The position numbers and the translations under genes were made by a program. The notes below the pieces were generated by a model, which was not told where the DNA came from, did not search any database, and worked only from the letters and a program-made list of their open reading frames with translations. A stretch of 64,000 bases of DNA from contig NC_058158.1 in assembly GCF_020080835.1 (NCBI RefSeq), positions 23,387,639 through 23,451,638 of the forward strand. Direction: 5' to 3'. Source of the stretch: Cotesia glomerata. Taxonomy: Eukaryota > Arthropoda > Insecta > Hymenoptera > Braconidae. Below, piece after piece: positions 11,885 through 23,890 of the stretch (its first letter is position 1; every line of letters starts with the position of its first letter).

Positions 11885-12754
11885 AGGGAGACATTTGGAT
11901 AAAACCAAGACCAAGAGGGTAAAAACCGAGAACTTCACCATCTGTACATTCAACCCGGACACAAAAGCGCTAGTCACCATCCCGACCAAAGATAGTGTCA
12001 AATACTTGGGCGTTGAATTGACTACCTGGCTCGGTGTTCCAAACACATCACCCAGCAGGTCACAAAAGCCCAAAATTCGAGCAGAGCCCTGTACAGACTC
12101 TTCCACAGCAGATATCTGAGCGCACGAGCCAAAATTATCTGCTACCTCCTACTGATAAGACCTATATTAACCTACGGTGCCCCAGTTCTTTGGAACTTGG
12201 GCGCAGCCCAAATGGAAAATCTAAGGAAAGTGGAAAGAGCCTGTCTAAGGGTTGCCCTAAGAAGATATAAATCTATCGAGTCCCAATACACACGAAATGT
12301 CAAAAACTTGGACTTATACAACGAAGCGAAACTCCCGAGGATTGATAACTTCTGGCTTAAACTTACTAGGGATTACTTTGCCAAGTTGAAGTCCATCGAC
12401 AATGATTGAATCCAACGCCTCAATGTAGTAAACCCGGCCCAGGTGAAAGAAAACGCCCAGACAGGGTACCTCCAACCACAAGCCTTCACAGTCCTGGACA
12501 GACAAGGCGTGATTCAAGATCATTTTAATATGCCTGTTATATACCATAAAAGCAGACATATGAGTGACAAAAAAATTCGCTGGTCAGAGAGCCAAAATTA
12601 CATTGGATTAAAATACTCCAAGGCGATCCCAGACCTAGACAAAAACAACTTTTACCGGCTGGACAAAAAGTTCTGGTGGCTTGATCCGAACTCCCCCCAG
12701 ATGAAGAAACTAAGAAATCGGCAACTCGAACTCAACAACCCGCGACACAATTAA
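11885..12754 (+). pseudogene. LINE reverse transcriptase C-terminal fragment
   Basis: The segment carries the end of a non-LTR reverse transcriptase: TKDSVKYLGVEL (RT motif) in one frame, then, after a frameshift near 12030, a thumb-like region (RALYRLF, IRPILTYGAPVLWNL) and a C-terminal tail. A TGA at 12407-12409 interrupts the tail at what is probably a Trp codon. The frame then continues to 12754. All 5' domains (endonuclease, fingers, palm with the YxDD motif) are absent, which is typical 5' truncation. The sequence differs from the other LINEs in the window, so it is a separate family, perhaps I/Jockey-like. Confidence 0.7.
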
Positions 12755-13328
12755 GCACCAAATCAAGGTGTCTTGCCTCTGTAAATAGTGTACAATTTGT
12801 AAATAATTCCTTAGTTTATAGTGATAAGTTATTTAGTTAGTTTGTAAGTCCTTAATTTACAGAGTAAAGATATGGTTTTTTTTTTCCTATTTTTCCATAA
12901 AATCAAAAAATTCTTATCACACGAACGAGTGGAACGATAGCCTCGGCTGCACCAAAAACAATTATTTTTCAGAACCAGATTAATATAAAAAAAAAAAAAA
13001 AAAACAGTGAGTCAAAACTTGTGCGTACCGTAAACTGCAGCCTTTTCTTGTTCAAATGATTTTTACTTTTATTATTCAAAAAATTGTATGGCTTTTTTTA
13101 ATTTCTGTTTGTTCAGCCAATTACTCATGTATTACTAATGTAAGACTTATTATTTTTTTTTTTTTAATAAACAAACATTTAAACAAAAAAAAAACATTTG
13201 GATAGAAAAGGATCTATTTGTCTTTTCTACCGATATCTTCGCAACTAATGGTTGTACATGCAATTTGTTGTTATTTTCAGGAATTATAATAATTATTGTA
13301 TAAAAATGTTTCAACATCTTTAAAAAAA
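12755..13328. other. LINE 3' UTR and low-complexity DNA
   Basis: After the reverse transcriptase stop come about 130 bp of 3' UTR-like sequence, a T run (about 12876-12886), an A run (about 12986-13004) and further AT-rich sequence. No gene seen. Confidence 0.45.
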
Positions 13329-13716
13329 ATTAGGAAAACGGTTGACCCTGAAGGCCATCTCTGCAACTTCCCGCTAACTCCATACCTAGGCGGTTAAAAT
13401 TGCACTTCGAGCTCAAAAATACATTTTGTGTGTTATTTTGAGCTCTCCAAGCTTAAAGAGATAGCTTTTCTATGCTTTTGAGCTCTTTGAGCTCAAAAGT
13501 CTAATAGAAGTTTTATGGAACACTATTTTTTGAATTTTTAAACCGCAATAACTTTTGAATGAATCAACCGATTTTCACGCGGTTGGCGGCATTCGACGCA
13601 GTTTTTTGAACCTCATAAAGAATTTTTATAAAAAAATTGAATAAATCGAACTAGGGATTTCGGAGTAATTCTGAAAAAACACTTTTTTCGGTTTTCTTTC
13701 GTTCACGATATCCCTG
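13329..13716 (-). repeat. X repeat, partial copy X1a
   Basis: Begins ATTAGGAAAACGGTTGACCC, continues through the GAGCTC-rich segment and CAATAACTTTTGAATGAAT, and stops at CACGATATCCCTGA. The same order is found in X1b, X4 and, inverted, in X2, X5 and X6. X is non-coding. Here it ends before the (AC)n part and is followed directly by X1b in the same orientation. Confidence 0.85.
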
Positions 13717-14389
13717 ATTAAAAAATTAGGAAAACGGTTGAACCTAAAGGCCATCCCTGCAACTTCCCGCTAATTCCATACTTAAGAGCTTAAAATTGCA
13801 CTTATGACGTTTTTGAGCTTTTCGAGCTCAAAAATACAATTTTTCTGTTATTTTGAGCTTTCCGAGCTCAAAAATCTGCTGGACGTTGAATAAAACACTA
13901 TTTTTCGAATTTTTGAACCGCAATAACTTTTGAATAAATGAACCGATTTTTACGTGGTTGATGGCATTCGACGCAGTTTTAAAAGTCTTATAAAGAACCT
14001 TTGATTTCAAATTGATCGAACGAGGAATTTCAAAGTAATTCCAAAAAAACAATTTTTTTCGTTAACGACAACTCACGAACGAATTAACCGATTCTGACTG
14101 GGCTGGCGGTAATCGACGTGGCTTTTTGATGTTAAGAGCTCATTAGTTTTTGGAATCGATCGGTAAAGCCGTTTGAAAGTTATTCGAAAAACCCACATTT
14201 GAAAAAAATTTTTTTTGCAGTTTTTTGAAATTTCTCAAAGTCTACTGAATCGAATCGATCCAAATTATAGTCAAAATCTAAGTTTGGTAAAACCCTTTTG
14301 AATGGTGCCAACTGCGATAAAATCGGTCAAGCCGTTCGAAAGTTATGAGAGGTTTACATACGGCCGTACACACACATACACACACACAC

Positions 14390-17122
14390 CTCGTATCGGG
14401 CTTGCTGGGTCCCGCATCGGGCGCCTCCCCAGGTGGCGTATAGGGGAACGCCTGGCATATCTTCACGTCAGATGCGTCGGGTACCGAGGAAATAGAATAC
14501 TCGGGGTGGACCAAAACCTAGCAAAAGATGATATGAAAATGCCAGATCAATTTCAAAAATCGTCTACGGTGCAGAGGGGGGATACCTCAGTGCCGGCGAG
14601 GGAAGGTGTGCAAACGGGCCTGAACTCGTCATTATCAAGCGACCGTTTGAACAGCGGAGTAGACCCCATGGCTCTGCTGTCTGGCAATAATAGCAAGCTT
14701 ACAGGGAGTACGAAATCAGCCCAGATGGCAGAGAACGGACAGCTGAGCAACATTCCTCCAAAAAGTGGAGGACCTTTTGCTCCTCCATAGACATAGCAGA
14801 ACTTCGCAAAAGATGTCATAAACTACGTCGCTGCGCAACGAGAGCCACGTAACGCTCCCCAAGCGAGGACTTGTATTCAAAAGAGTACAAGCAGGCCAAA
14901 AAGACGCTAAACCGAACCATTAAAGCAAGAAAAGCGATATTGTGGAAACAGATCTGTAATGATCTCGACAAGGGCATCTGGGGCAAAGCCTCACAAATTG
15001 ACACCAAACTACTTGGAAAGGCTTCACCAGAAGCGCCGAAGTCTCCTGCCTTAATGGACAGCATTGTAGCGGAGCTTTTCCCCAAACACCCGCCGCGGGA
15101 GAAGAAACACTACGCTAAAAACAGCGCAGGAAGACCCTTCACAACTAAGGAACTACAAGACGCGGCCAAGTCACTCAAAACAGGAAAGGCACCTGGACCT
15201 GATGTCATCCCGGCAGCGGTGATCAAGATTGTAGCCCTGGATCACCCAGACATACTCCTGAACACCTAGAACGCATGCTTAGCAACTAACACGTTCCCCG
15301 CGGTCTGAAAGCGGCAGAGATTGGTTCTCTTAGACAAAGGAAAGGGAACCCCCGTAACACCTTCGTCGTTTAGACCACTTTGTATGCTAGACATTGCTGG
15401 AAAACTGCTCGAGAAGCTCATACAAGGAAGACTTCGCAACGACATCGACCGTGCTGGAGGTTTTGCCACCAACTAGCATGGCTTCCGGAAAGGTTGTTTG
15501 ACAGTCGGAGCGATCGAGAAAGTTATAAAGACAGCAACAAAAGCATGGTCTGGTAGCCTCAAAGCTCGTAAAGTATGTCTCCTCCTCACGCTAAATATCA
15601 AAAACGCATTTAACAGCGCAAATTGGAGAGACATTTTGGATGCTCTGGAGCACAAGTTTGACGCGAAGCCAGAGAATCTGGCACTAGTCGACAACTACCT
15701 GGACGAAAGAAAACTAAGAGCGGAAACTACGGAAGGCCCACAAGAATACGCCATAACGGCTGGCGTACCGCAAGGCTCAATAATGGGGCCCGATCTATGG
15801 AATGCGGACTACGACGAGCTTCTTGAAATCTCGTTACTAAAGCAAGTAGAGCTAACGGGCTTTGCAGACGACGTTGCGGCCACGATAGTAGTAGACAGCG
15901 TAGAAGAGGCCGAATTACTGGTTCGGGAAACCATTGACGCCGTCGAGACCTGGCTTGATAAACACCAACTGAAACTCGCCAAGCATAAAACCGAGATGGT
16001 TGTTCTGACACGTCAAAAATGGTTCCCAAAACCATTCGCTGTGGACATAGAAGGAACAACACTGACGTCAACAAGGGCCCTGCGCTATCTAGGGGTAATG
16101 ATAGACGAGAAACTATCTTTCCGCGAACACTTTGAAAGTGCATGCAAGAAAGCCAGCAAGACGGTGTCTAGCCTAGCAAGAATCATGACCAACACTATGG
16201 GACCAAGAACCAAAAAGAAAAGAGTTCTTCTAGAAGTAGTCCACTCGGTACTGCTTTATGGAGCAGAAATTAGGCCAGACATATTGAAACAGGAGACCTA
16301 CCGACGAAAAATAGCGGCAGTGCAGCGGCGAGACGCTTTCAGGGTTGCCTGCGCCTATCGAACGGTTTCCGAGGCGGCTATATTAGTCATTGCGGGAGCC
16401 GCACCCATCGACCTACTCGCGTTTGAGAGAGCGAAACTCTATGACGCTAAAAACAGTGACGAAAACATGAAGGACGCAAGAACGAGGATAAAGGCGGAAA
16501 CGCAAGAAGAGTGGCAGGACCGATGGATATCGGGAGAGACGGGCAGATGGACGGCACGCCCGATCCCAAACATCAACGTCTGGCTTTCTCGGGAATACGG
16601 AGAAACGGACTTTTTCTTGACCCAGCTATTGACGGGACATGTGCAGTTCAATGCCTATCTTTTTACGATGGGACTGCACAGCACACCAACGTGCAAATAC
16701 TGCCCAGACAAAATTGATAACGTCGAGCACACGTTCTTTGAGTGTGACCTGTGGAAGGACTACAAAAGCAGTACTGATGAAACTATTGGCACCACGCTCT
16801 CCCCTGAGAGCTTAGTAACCTGCATGATCAAAAAAGAAGATAACTGGTCAACTGTCGCAGCCCATGCGCAGCGTCTTTTAAAGGAAAAAATCGCAGAAAG
16901 AGACAAGTGACTAGGAGCAACCGTCGTGAGACGCAACACGGACTGGATTGAAGTAATGCTAACGCGGTCCCGATCCAGTCTTCCCCGTAACATCTATGGG
17001 GAAAGAGAGAGGAGGATGTTTAGTCGGTATTGTTGTCAATAATATTGACTTCCGAGTCCGACATACCCAGGACAAACATCTCGTCCTGGTATACGTAAAT
17101 GTATTTGACCTCCTCCATAAAA

Positions 17123-17125
<3 letters not shown>
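14390..17125 (+). mobile_element. R1-clade-like LINE copy A, inserted in (AC)n
   Basis: The element lies between two (AC)n runs (14366-14389 and 17126-17170). Its 5' end shares GGCGCCTCCCCAGGTGGCG with LINE D. A short ORF1-like N-terminal segment (to 14790, shared with LINE B) is joined directly to ORF2, so most of ORF1 and the endonuclease are deleted. The 3' end is CCTCCATAAAAAAA abutting (AC)n, as in the other copies. Some R1-clade families are known to target (AC)n or (ACAY)n microsatellites, which fits this placement. Confidence 0.8.
14871..16910 (+). pseudogene. R1-type ORF2 of LINE A (RT plus C-terminal zinc motif), three stops
   Basis: One frame covers the reverse transcriptase (GKAPGPDVIP, FRPLCMLDIAGK, HGFRKG, AGVPQGSIMGP, then GFADDVA with the catalytic Asp pair at 15861-15872, and LRYLGV) and a C-terminal part with a CKYC...H...C zinc motif near 16690-16745. 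In-frame stops lie at 15267 (TAG), 15306 (TGA, likely a Trp codon) and 15474 (TAG, likely Gln). The catalytic core and primer-grip regions are otherwise readable. Endonuclease sequence is missing upstream. The C-terminal CCHC-like motif is typical of R1-clade ORF2 proteins. Confidence 0.85.

Positions 17126-17170
<45 letters not shown>
17126..17170. repeat. (AC)n microsatellite, right side of LINE A
   Basis: An uninterrupted CA run directly after the A-rich LINE A tail. It is part of the X repeat target. Confidence 0.95.
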
Positions 17171-17172
<2 letters not shown>

Positions 17173-17327
17173 TACATACAGACATACAGACACCATCGCG
17201 GGAACAGTCAGGGAAGCTTCCTAGGACCTCACGTCGAGATCTGATGAAAACTCGATTTTTGAAAAACGGGGTAAAACCAATAACTTCCCGATTTTTAAAA
17301 ATTTTCAATTCTCTTAGCGGGAAGTTA

Positions 17328-17426
17328 AAAAAAGTATTAAGACAAAGAAAAAAGTATTGAAAAGAATTGGATTGACTAGAAAACCAATTCTTTTCAATAC
17401 TTTTTTCTTTGTCTCAATACTTTTTT
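17328..17426. repeat. 99 bp near-perfect hairpin
   Basis: Two 43-nt arms (17328-17370 and 17384-17426) are reverse complements with one mismatch and a 13-nt loop (ATTGACTAGAAAA). Each arm also repeats AAAAAAGTATT internally. It sits exactly between the end of X1b and a reversed X fragment (17430-17580). It could be a small foldback element or an RNA hairpin source. Confidence 0.9.
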
Positions 17427-17766
17427 TTAATCAGGGATCATTCAAACGAATAAACCGACTTTGACCGGATTAGCGGCGATTGACGTGATTTTTCAAGGTT
17501 AAGAGCTGAGTAGTTTTTGGAGTTAATCGATAGAGCCGTTTAAAAGTTATTCTCAAAAAACCACAGTTAAAAAAATTTTTAACTTCCCGCTGAGAAAATT
17601 GAAAATTTTCAAAAATCGGGAAGTTATTGGTTTTATCTCGTTTTTCGAAAATCGAGTTTTCATCAGATCTTGACGTTTTGAGATCCTAGGAAGCTTCCCT
17701 GAATGTTTTCGCGATAATATCCGCATGTCTGTATGTATGTTTGCGTGTGTGTGTGTGTATATGTAT

Positions 17767-18363
17767 GAGGGTGATTTTTTTTTTTACTTTATTTTTTTTT
17801 TTCGGTCCCATCGTGAATTCTTGTTGGAAATACCCAAAAAAAAATTCCCTGAAAGTTTGAGCTCTTAATATTAATTAACGTCCTCGACCAAGGCATGTGA
17901 ATATTTCCCATTGAAAATACACAAAAACTTTGATTTTTAATTTTTGAATTTCTAAAGCTCAGCGGCATTTCATGGGATCACTTTGATCGTAGATGGTTTT
18001 TTCTTAAAATTGAACGCTCTATAAAAGTGCCCATTGCCGCAAAGTCGTAACTCACACTGGCGAGGCAATACGGGCCACTGAACCTGATTTTTTCATAAAA
18101 TTGGCGTTTTTTCGCATTTATCTCGTAAATATCAAGAGCTACGGAAAAAATATAAATGACAAACTTGTAGAGAATTCAATTTCCAACAAAAAAAGTCCTA
18201 TGAACCAAATCGCTAAGATCAATATTAAGCGAGATATTAAGCCTTGAATATATTTTTTCGTGAAATTTTGGCCGATCATTGATTTAAACTTATTAATATC
18301 TTGTTTACTTTCTCTGTTTTTTATATTTTTTCTTCAATATATTTTTTTAAGGCAAGAAAAACA
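17767..18363. repeat. T1 left terminal inverted repeat
   Basis: Inverted match to 22448-23043, from the AGGGTGATTT end to TTCAATATATTTTTTTAAGGC. It has no open frame of its own. Confidence 0.9.
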
Positions 18364-18598
18364 GGATATGATAAGTATCTTACATTATAAAAGCTTATAT
18401 CTTAAGAATCTTTAATAAATAATGGATTTACGAGTTTCTGCATAAAACTTATGAATTCAATTACACTTAAATAATTTATATATTATTAACAGTTTATTAA
18501 ATTATAATAGTTCGAATTATATTAACAACAATAAGTATTTAATAAAAATAAAAACAACAATACCAATTAATTATTATTGAAAGCAGAAAAATGAATTG

Positions 18599-21500
18599 TT
18601 AGATTAATTCATTGTCAATATATTTTGATTTTTTACACGATGTGTATTGAGATCGATGGTGCTGAACAGTTTGAAAAATTCTTTGTCTTTCATCTTCGTT
18701 ATAAGTCAATACTTCATTAAAACTTTCGGCTAGCGCTACTCCTCTTTCCGCAGTATCGTTTACTACTTTTAACTTTTGAATGTATCATAACATCGTTTAT
18801 ACTCAAGATTTGAGTCCCACTAACTTGGATCTGTATGCAAAATTCATAGGGGAGCTCAAATTGCTCAAAAATAAACACCGAGTTTGGATTAACAAAATCG
18901 CTTCTGTTTCTCTTAGATAACGACGTTATTTCTTCATAAGCGACTGATAAACGTTTATTAGGCTTTTTGACCGCTACCTGGGAATTTATTTTTTGTACGA
19001 TCTTTACTTTTTCTTCTACTGACACAGTTTCATCAAAAAGAGCTAAACAAGCAAGATTTTCGTGTAAGTACCACAAATGCCGAGACAATTTATCGAGTGC
19101 TGCATTTGCAATTTCTGGATGTATTTTTCTGTAGTCAATAAGATCTTTTACTAATTGCAAATCCGAGTTTGGAGCATTTATTGCATTAGGAGCAGTAAAC
19201 CATATTTTTACATAAAATATTACGATGAAAATACATATTTTCTGCAAAATTTTTTTTTCGTTTGCTCCCATTTTAAACTGGTTTCTAAACATATATATTT
19301 TCAAGCAATAGAGAGCTTTCGATAACCACCGTGCGTGATGAAAAGCACCAGGTGCTTTAAATTCGGCTCTATGACTTTTGATACCACCCAAAAAGATACA
19401 GCTCAGCTCCAAAAACTCCTTGTAATCATTTCTCGGATGATGATTCTAACAAAAAATAAGAAAAATTTAATAATTGCGGCCAGAAAAGAAGATATTTTCA
19501 GAATTTTAAAGTAAAAAATATTATTTAAAAAGGCAAAATTTATAAAACTAAATCACTTAAAAATTCGAGTTATATCGAAGTATGCAAAATAACTACACTG
19601 ATAAAAGGATTTATTTACTATTAATAATTTGATTTATTTGAAGATCATAATTTAATTTAATAAATATTTTTTAATATTAAATAAATATTTATTAGGGAGA
19701 AAAGTACATTTAATAATATTTAATAAATATTTATTAATAGATAACAAATATTTATTAACAGTTAATAAATACTTGGTTGAGTGAATTTGTTTGGCTTGCA
19801 ATGTCATATGATATGAAGGTTGCTTATAAACAAAAATCATCCTTATAAATTATTTGCATTAATTATATTACATTATAATAACATTTATTGTAAACTACCA
19901 AATTCTATCACAGCTCATAATTATTTTTTATATTTTTACATATTAAAAACGTTAATTTATTAAGTGAATTGAATTATTATCAATGTATTCCAGTTATAGG
20001 GTTATAAAAAGTGTCAAAAGAAAATTGCTATTTTTGCTTTTTATCCTAAATAAATATTTATTAACAGTTAACAAATATTTATTAACTATTAATAAATTAA
20101 TAAATATTTATTAACAGTTAATAAATTCTACGTAATGAATACTAATTAACTGTTAATAAATATTTATCAAATCCCATGATGTTAAAAAATCATTTATTAA
20201 CAGTTAATAAAGCTTATTAAATATTAACAAGTCCTTCTATCAGTGTATCAGAAAGATCTAATGACTGTAAAAGAAATTAACTTTATAAATAATAATTCTT
20301 TCAATGGTAAAACTATTTATGAATTAATTCATACCTTCAGTTGATTTTCTATGAAGTCAAGAATATCGTCTTTTCTTTGATTTAAAATAAGTGCAATATC
20401 TTTATCCTCTGTGCCGATTTCATACGCAGATTTATCAATTTTTTCCCAATTATCTCTGAGTCTTTTGAAAATTGGTACATTTGGACTATTCGTCACTGGC
20501 CAAGCAACTTTTGCAACATTTCGTAACATCAATTCAGAAGTATGATGGCGACAAGCAAGATATAATAAGTCACGGCCAATTTTATCTTCTAATAATGCAC
20601 ATGCGCCATTAAAACAACCTAAAACAAAGAATTAGTTATTGATAAACTGTTATTTAATTATCAGTTATTCAAATTTTTGACTCAGCTTATATTTTAACTC
20701 AACATTCGTAAAAATAATTTAAAAAATTAATCAAATTCTTATTTGAATATTTCTTCCCAAGTCAAAAAACAAATACTGTGATATAAATTCATTCAACCAC
20801 AACATTAACTTACCGGTATTTGAACTAGTTGCATCAAAGCACATTGCTTTAACATTATCGCAAAGATCCCACTCTATCGGCGTTTCAAAAATGGCTGAAG
20901 CTTGGCTTTCACCTGTGCCATCAGAGAGAATCGGAGTTTTTAAATTTTTATCAGTATTTATTCCGGTGACGTGTATTGATAATCGTTCTGCTTTTGGTTG
21001 ACCATTTCCCGCAGGAAGCATCTTTCCATCCCAGTGCACTACGAGAGAGTCATCAAAAATTTCTTCTTCTTTGATCGTATCGACAATTTCTTCTCTTTTT
21101 GAAATACGCGCATTGCGCATAGTGGAGTAACTTAAATTATATTTATCAATCTCAAGTCCTAAACTTTGAATAACAGCAGAAATGATGTACATCGCATTTC
21201 TGTTACTAGTTTTAGTTCTATCTAGTGCTAATACTAATTCCGAAGTCAGAATATCAATTTTATTTTTCTTAGGCGCTGGCATTGTATCTTCAAAGTCTGA
21301 ACAAGTTCGCTTCAATTCACTGGAATTTGATATGGAACTACAGAAACTATTTAAGGACGACTGTTGGGATAATTTCATTCCTGAAATGAAAAATGTTAAC
21401 AGTGATTTAGTAAACATATTAGCTGAATGTTAAACAAATCAAATATAATTAAACAAAACTATTATAATATTAGAACTAACCAATTTCCTTATTCATTATT

Positions 21501-22013
21501 GGGAGTTTCTACTTCCATCGCAGACAGATTTCCAGAAGAAGTTTCTTCTGGTATAACGTCAATTGCTGGTAGATGGATATTTCTATTTCCTTTACGACAA
21601 TCTGTCAAAAATTGCTGCAAATTTTTCGGTAAATTTTTTAGTGCAGCACAATTTGCAATGTCAAATAATTTATCAAGACGTTTGCTAAACTGTTCCACAT
21701 TTGTTCGTTGTCTTTTCGATGTCTTTGCACGACTTCGATGATTCTTCAGTTTCATGTAGTCACTGTGAATTTTTTCCAATTTTTTAATACTGTGCTGAGG
21801 TCAAGAAGTTGGAATCAAAAGATTAGCCCAAATAGCATTCGTATCACTGATCACACTACTAGCACTTGCTCGTATACTTAATTTTAAGGATTGATGTTTG
21901 TACATAAAGAGATTCAATACATCCCTACACGAAGGTAACTTAATATTATTAATATTATGAATTTCAAATCCAATTAAATAATTATAAACTCTATTTCCGA
22001 TTTGTTCAGACAT
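18599..22013 (-). pseudogene. T1 transposase, four exons, damaged
   Basis: Exon 1 starts at ATG 22013 and runs to about 21481, with a TGA at 21801-21803 and TAA at 21489-21491. Exon 2 is 21380-20814 (acceptor TTTCAG, donor GTAAGT). Exon 3 is 20618-20335 (acceptor TTTTAG, donor GTATGA). Exon 4 is 19445-18599 (acceptor TTGTTAG). Joins 2-3 and 3-4 keep the frame; the 1-2 join does not as it stands. Likely catalytic landmarks are VHWDGK and CFDATSSNTG (candidate Asp residues, the second at the exon 2/3 join), LACRHH (a CxxH motif as in hAT transposases) and SPNVPIFKR. A one-base loss near FELPYEF shifts the last exon, whose other frame continues to a VNDTAERGV segment and a further in-frame stop. 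A decayed relative (T2, 34880-35900) shares this C-terminal half and the intron 3 position. The hAT assignment is inference. Confidence 0.75.
19594..20247. mobile_element. Complete copy of MITE family a, inside a T1 intron
   Basis: Ends TACACTGATAAAAGGA and TCCTTCTATCAGTGTA, inverted repeats with TA at the edge. Both arms are arrays of TTAATAAATATTTATTAACAGT-like units around a unique core (19850-20035). The core is shared in reverse orientation with 6714-7022. It lies within intron 3 (19446-20334) of the T1 transposase gene, so it inserted after or travelled with T1. Confidence 0.85.
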
Positions 22014-22447
22014 CTTTGACAAGAATAAAAATGATAGAAAAATGTAACGCAACGTAAAGCATACAAATGCGACGCGAGTACATTCAGTGTTCACTGAGCT
22101 TTGTTATCGATATTTGCGGCATTAGTATCACACAATAAAGAACAAAGAAAGCGCTGCAATTAGGCGGGCGATTTATTAAACTAATTCAAAGTTACGTAAA
22201 AGAGGGGATTTTTGGAGAGGAGAGAGGCTTTCGATTTGCGAACAATGACTGAGCTTTCGCTGGTCGCGTACTTTTTGTCAAACGTTGTTGATCAACTGGT
22301 GGGGGAATCACCGCGATGTTAGTTACATTGCAACATTGCCATTAGATTATTAAGTACTTACTGACGGAGAAGAAACAAAAAGAAAAGAGTTTGATTAAAT
22401 GTTTATTATCATTAAAGGTTAAATATTGTAGATTATTAATTTTGCTT
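22014..22447. other. T1 5' region upstream of the transposase start
   Basis: Lies between the transposase ATG and the right TIR and presumably holds the promoter and 5' UTR. No specific promoter element could be assigned. Confidence 0.35.
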
Positions 22448-23043
22448 TAGTTTTCTAGCCTTAAAAAAATATATTGAAGAAAAAATATAAAAAACAGAGA
22501 AAGTAATCAAGATATTAATAAGTTTAAATCAATGATCGGCCAAAATTTCACGAAAAAATATATTCAAGGCTTAATATCTCGCTTAATATTGATCTTAGCG
22601 ATTTAGTTCATAGGACTTTTTTGTTGGAAATTGAATTCTCTACAAGTTTGTCATTTACATTTTTTCCGTAGCTCTTGATATTTACAAGATAAATGCGAAA
22701 AAACGCCAATTTTATGAAAAAATCAGGTTCAGTGGCCCGTACTGCCTCGCCAGTGTGAGTTACGACTTTGCGGCAATGGGCACTTTTGTAGAGCGTTCAA
22801 TTCTAAGAAAAAACCATCTTCGATCAAAGTGATCCCATGAAATGCCGCTGAGCTTTAGAAATTCAAAAATTAAAAATCAAAGTTTTTGTGTATTTTCAAT
22901 GGGAAATATTCACATGCCTTGGTCGAGGACGTTAATTAATATTAAGAGCTCAAACTTTCAGGGAATTTTTTTTTGGGTATTTCCAACAAGAATTCACTAT
23001 GGGACCGAAAAAAAAAAAATAAAGTAAAAAAAAAATCACCCTA
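22448..23043. repeat. T1 right terminal inverted repeat
   Basis: Inverted match to 17767-18363. It ends AAATCACCCTA next to the ATATGTAT duplication. Confidence 0.9.
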
Positions 23044-23663
23044 ATATGTATGTAACCCTCTTATAACTTTTGAACGGCTTGACCGATTTCATCGCGGTTA
23101 GCGCCATTCGAAAGGGTTTCACTAAACCTAAATTTTAAATAAACTTTGGACCGATTCGGACCGGTAGATTTTGAGGAATTTAAAAAAAACTACAAAAAAA
23201 AAATTTTTCAAATTTGGTTTTTTTGGAATAACTTTTAAATGGCTTTATCGATCTATTCTTAAAACTATTTAGCTTTTAACATTAAATAACCACGTTGATT
23301 GCTGCCAGTCCGGTCAAAATCAGTTGATTCGTTCGTGAGTTATCGTTGTCGACAGAAAACCAAAAAAGTATTTTTTCGGAATCACTCCGAAATTCTTAGT
23401 TCGATAAAATTTGTACTTAAAGATTCTTTACGGGGCTTAAAAAACTGCGTCGAATGCTGCCAACCGGTTTGAAAATTCAAGAAATTGTGTTTCATTAAAC
23501 TGCTATTAGTGTTTTGAAATCGGAGAGCTCAAAATGACACAAAAATCATATTTTTGAGCTCGAAGACGTAATGTGTAATGTGTAATTTTGAGCGCTTAAG
23601 TACAAAATGAGCGGGAAATTGCAGGAATAGCCTTTAGGGTCAACCGTCGTCCTAATTTTTTTT

Positions 23664-23813
23664 TCCTTAGTTTTTTTGAGATTTTTCAAAATCTATCGGT
23701 CCGAATCGGTTCAAATTAACAGTCAATCTAAGTCTGCGGAAACTCTTCGAAACGCTGTTTGGTAGGTCCCGATCGGTTTAGTCGTTCAAAAGCTATAAGC
23801 GGGTCACATACTT

Positions 23814-23890
<77 letters not shown>

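Larger units (their letters stand above)
13725..17336 (-). repeat. X repeat copy X1b, split at its (AC)n tract by LINE A
   Basis: The first part is 13725-14389, ending TTTACATACGGCCGTACAC(AC)n. The second part is 17126-17336, (AC)n followed by ACAGACATACAGACACC, AAGCTTCCTAGGACC, the CGTCGAGATCTGATG box and the terminal palindrome ending TTAGCGGGAAGTT. Joined, the two parts match the uninterrupted copy X4 (27786-28694). Confidence 0.85.
17767..23043 (-). mobile_element. T1: 5.3 kb hAT-like DNA transposon with ~600 bp TIRs and 8 bp TSD
   Basis: Terminal inverted repeats are 17767-18363 and 22448-23043, nearly identical by eye over about 600 bp. The ends read (G/T)AGGGTGATTTTTTTTT. The 8 bp ATATGTAT flanks both sides (17759-17766, 23044-23051). 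Eight-base duplications and YARNG-type termini are hAT characters, although hAT TIRs are usually only tens of bases long. Between the TIRs is a four-exon transposase gene on the minus strand, and an intron of that gene holds a complete MITE. Confidence 0.85.
17581..23663 (+). repeat. X repeat copy X2, split by transposon T1
   Basis: The left part, 17581-17766, starts with the AACTTCCCGCTGAG palindrome and ends in (TG)n TATATGTAT. The right part, 23044-23663, resumes ATATGTATGTAACCCTC and runs to GTCGTCCTAATTTTT. The junction matches X5 (GTATGTAAACCTCTCATAAC). A reversed X fragment (17430-17580) precedes it. Confidence 0.85.

Noticed and set aside
17101..17180. Long open frames rich in VCVCVC or THTHTH across AC/TG microsatellites (also near 23812, 28476, 62586)
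   Set aside because: They are simple translations of dinucleotide repeats, open on both strands, with no other support.
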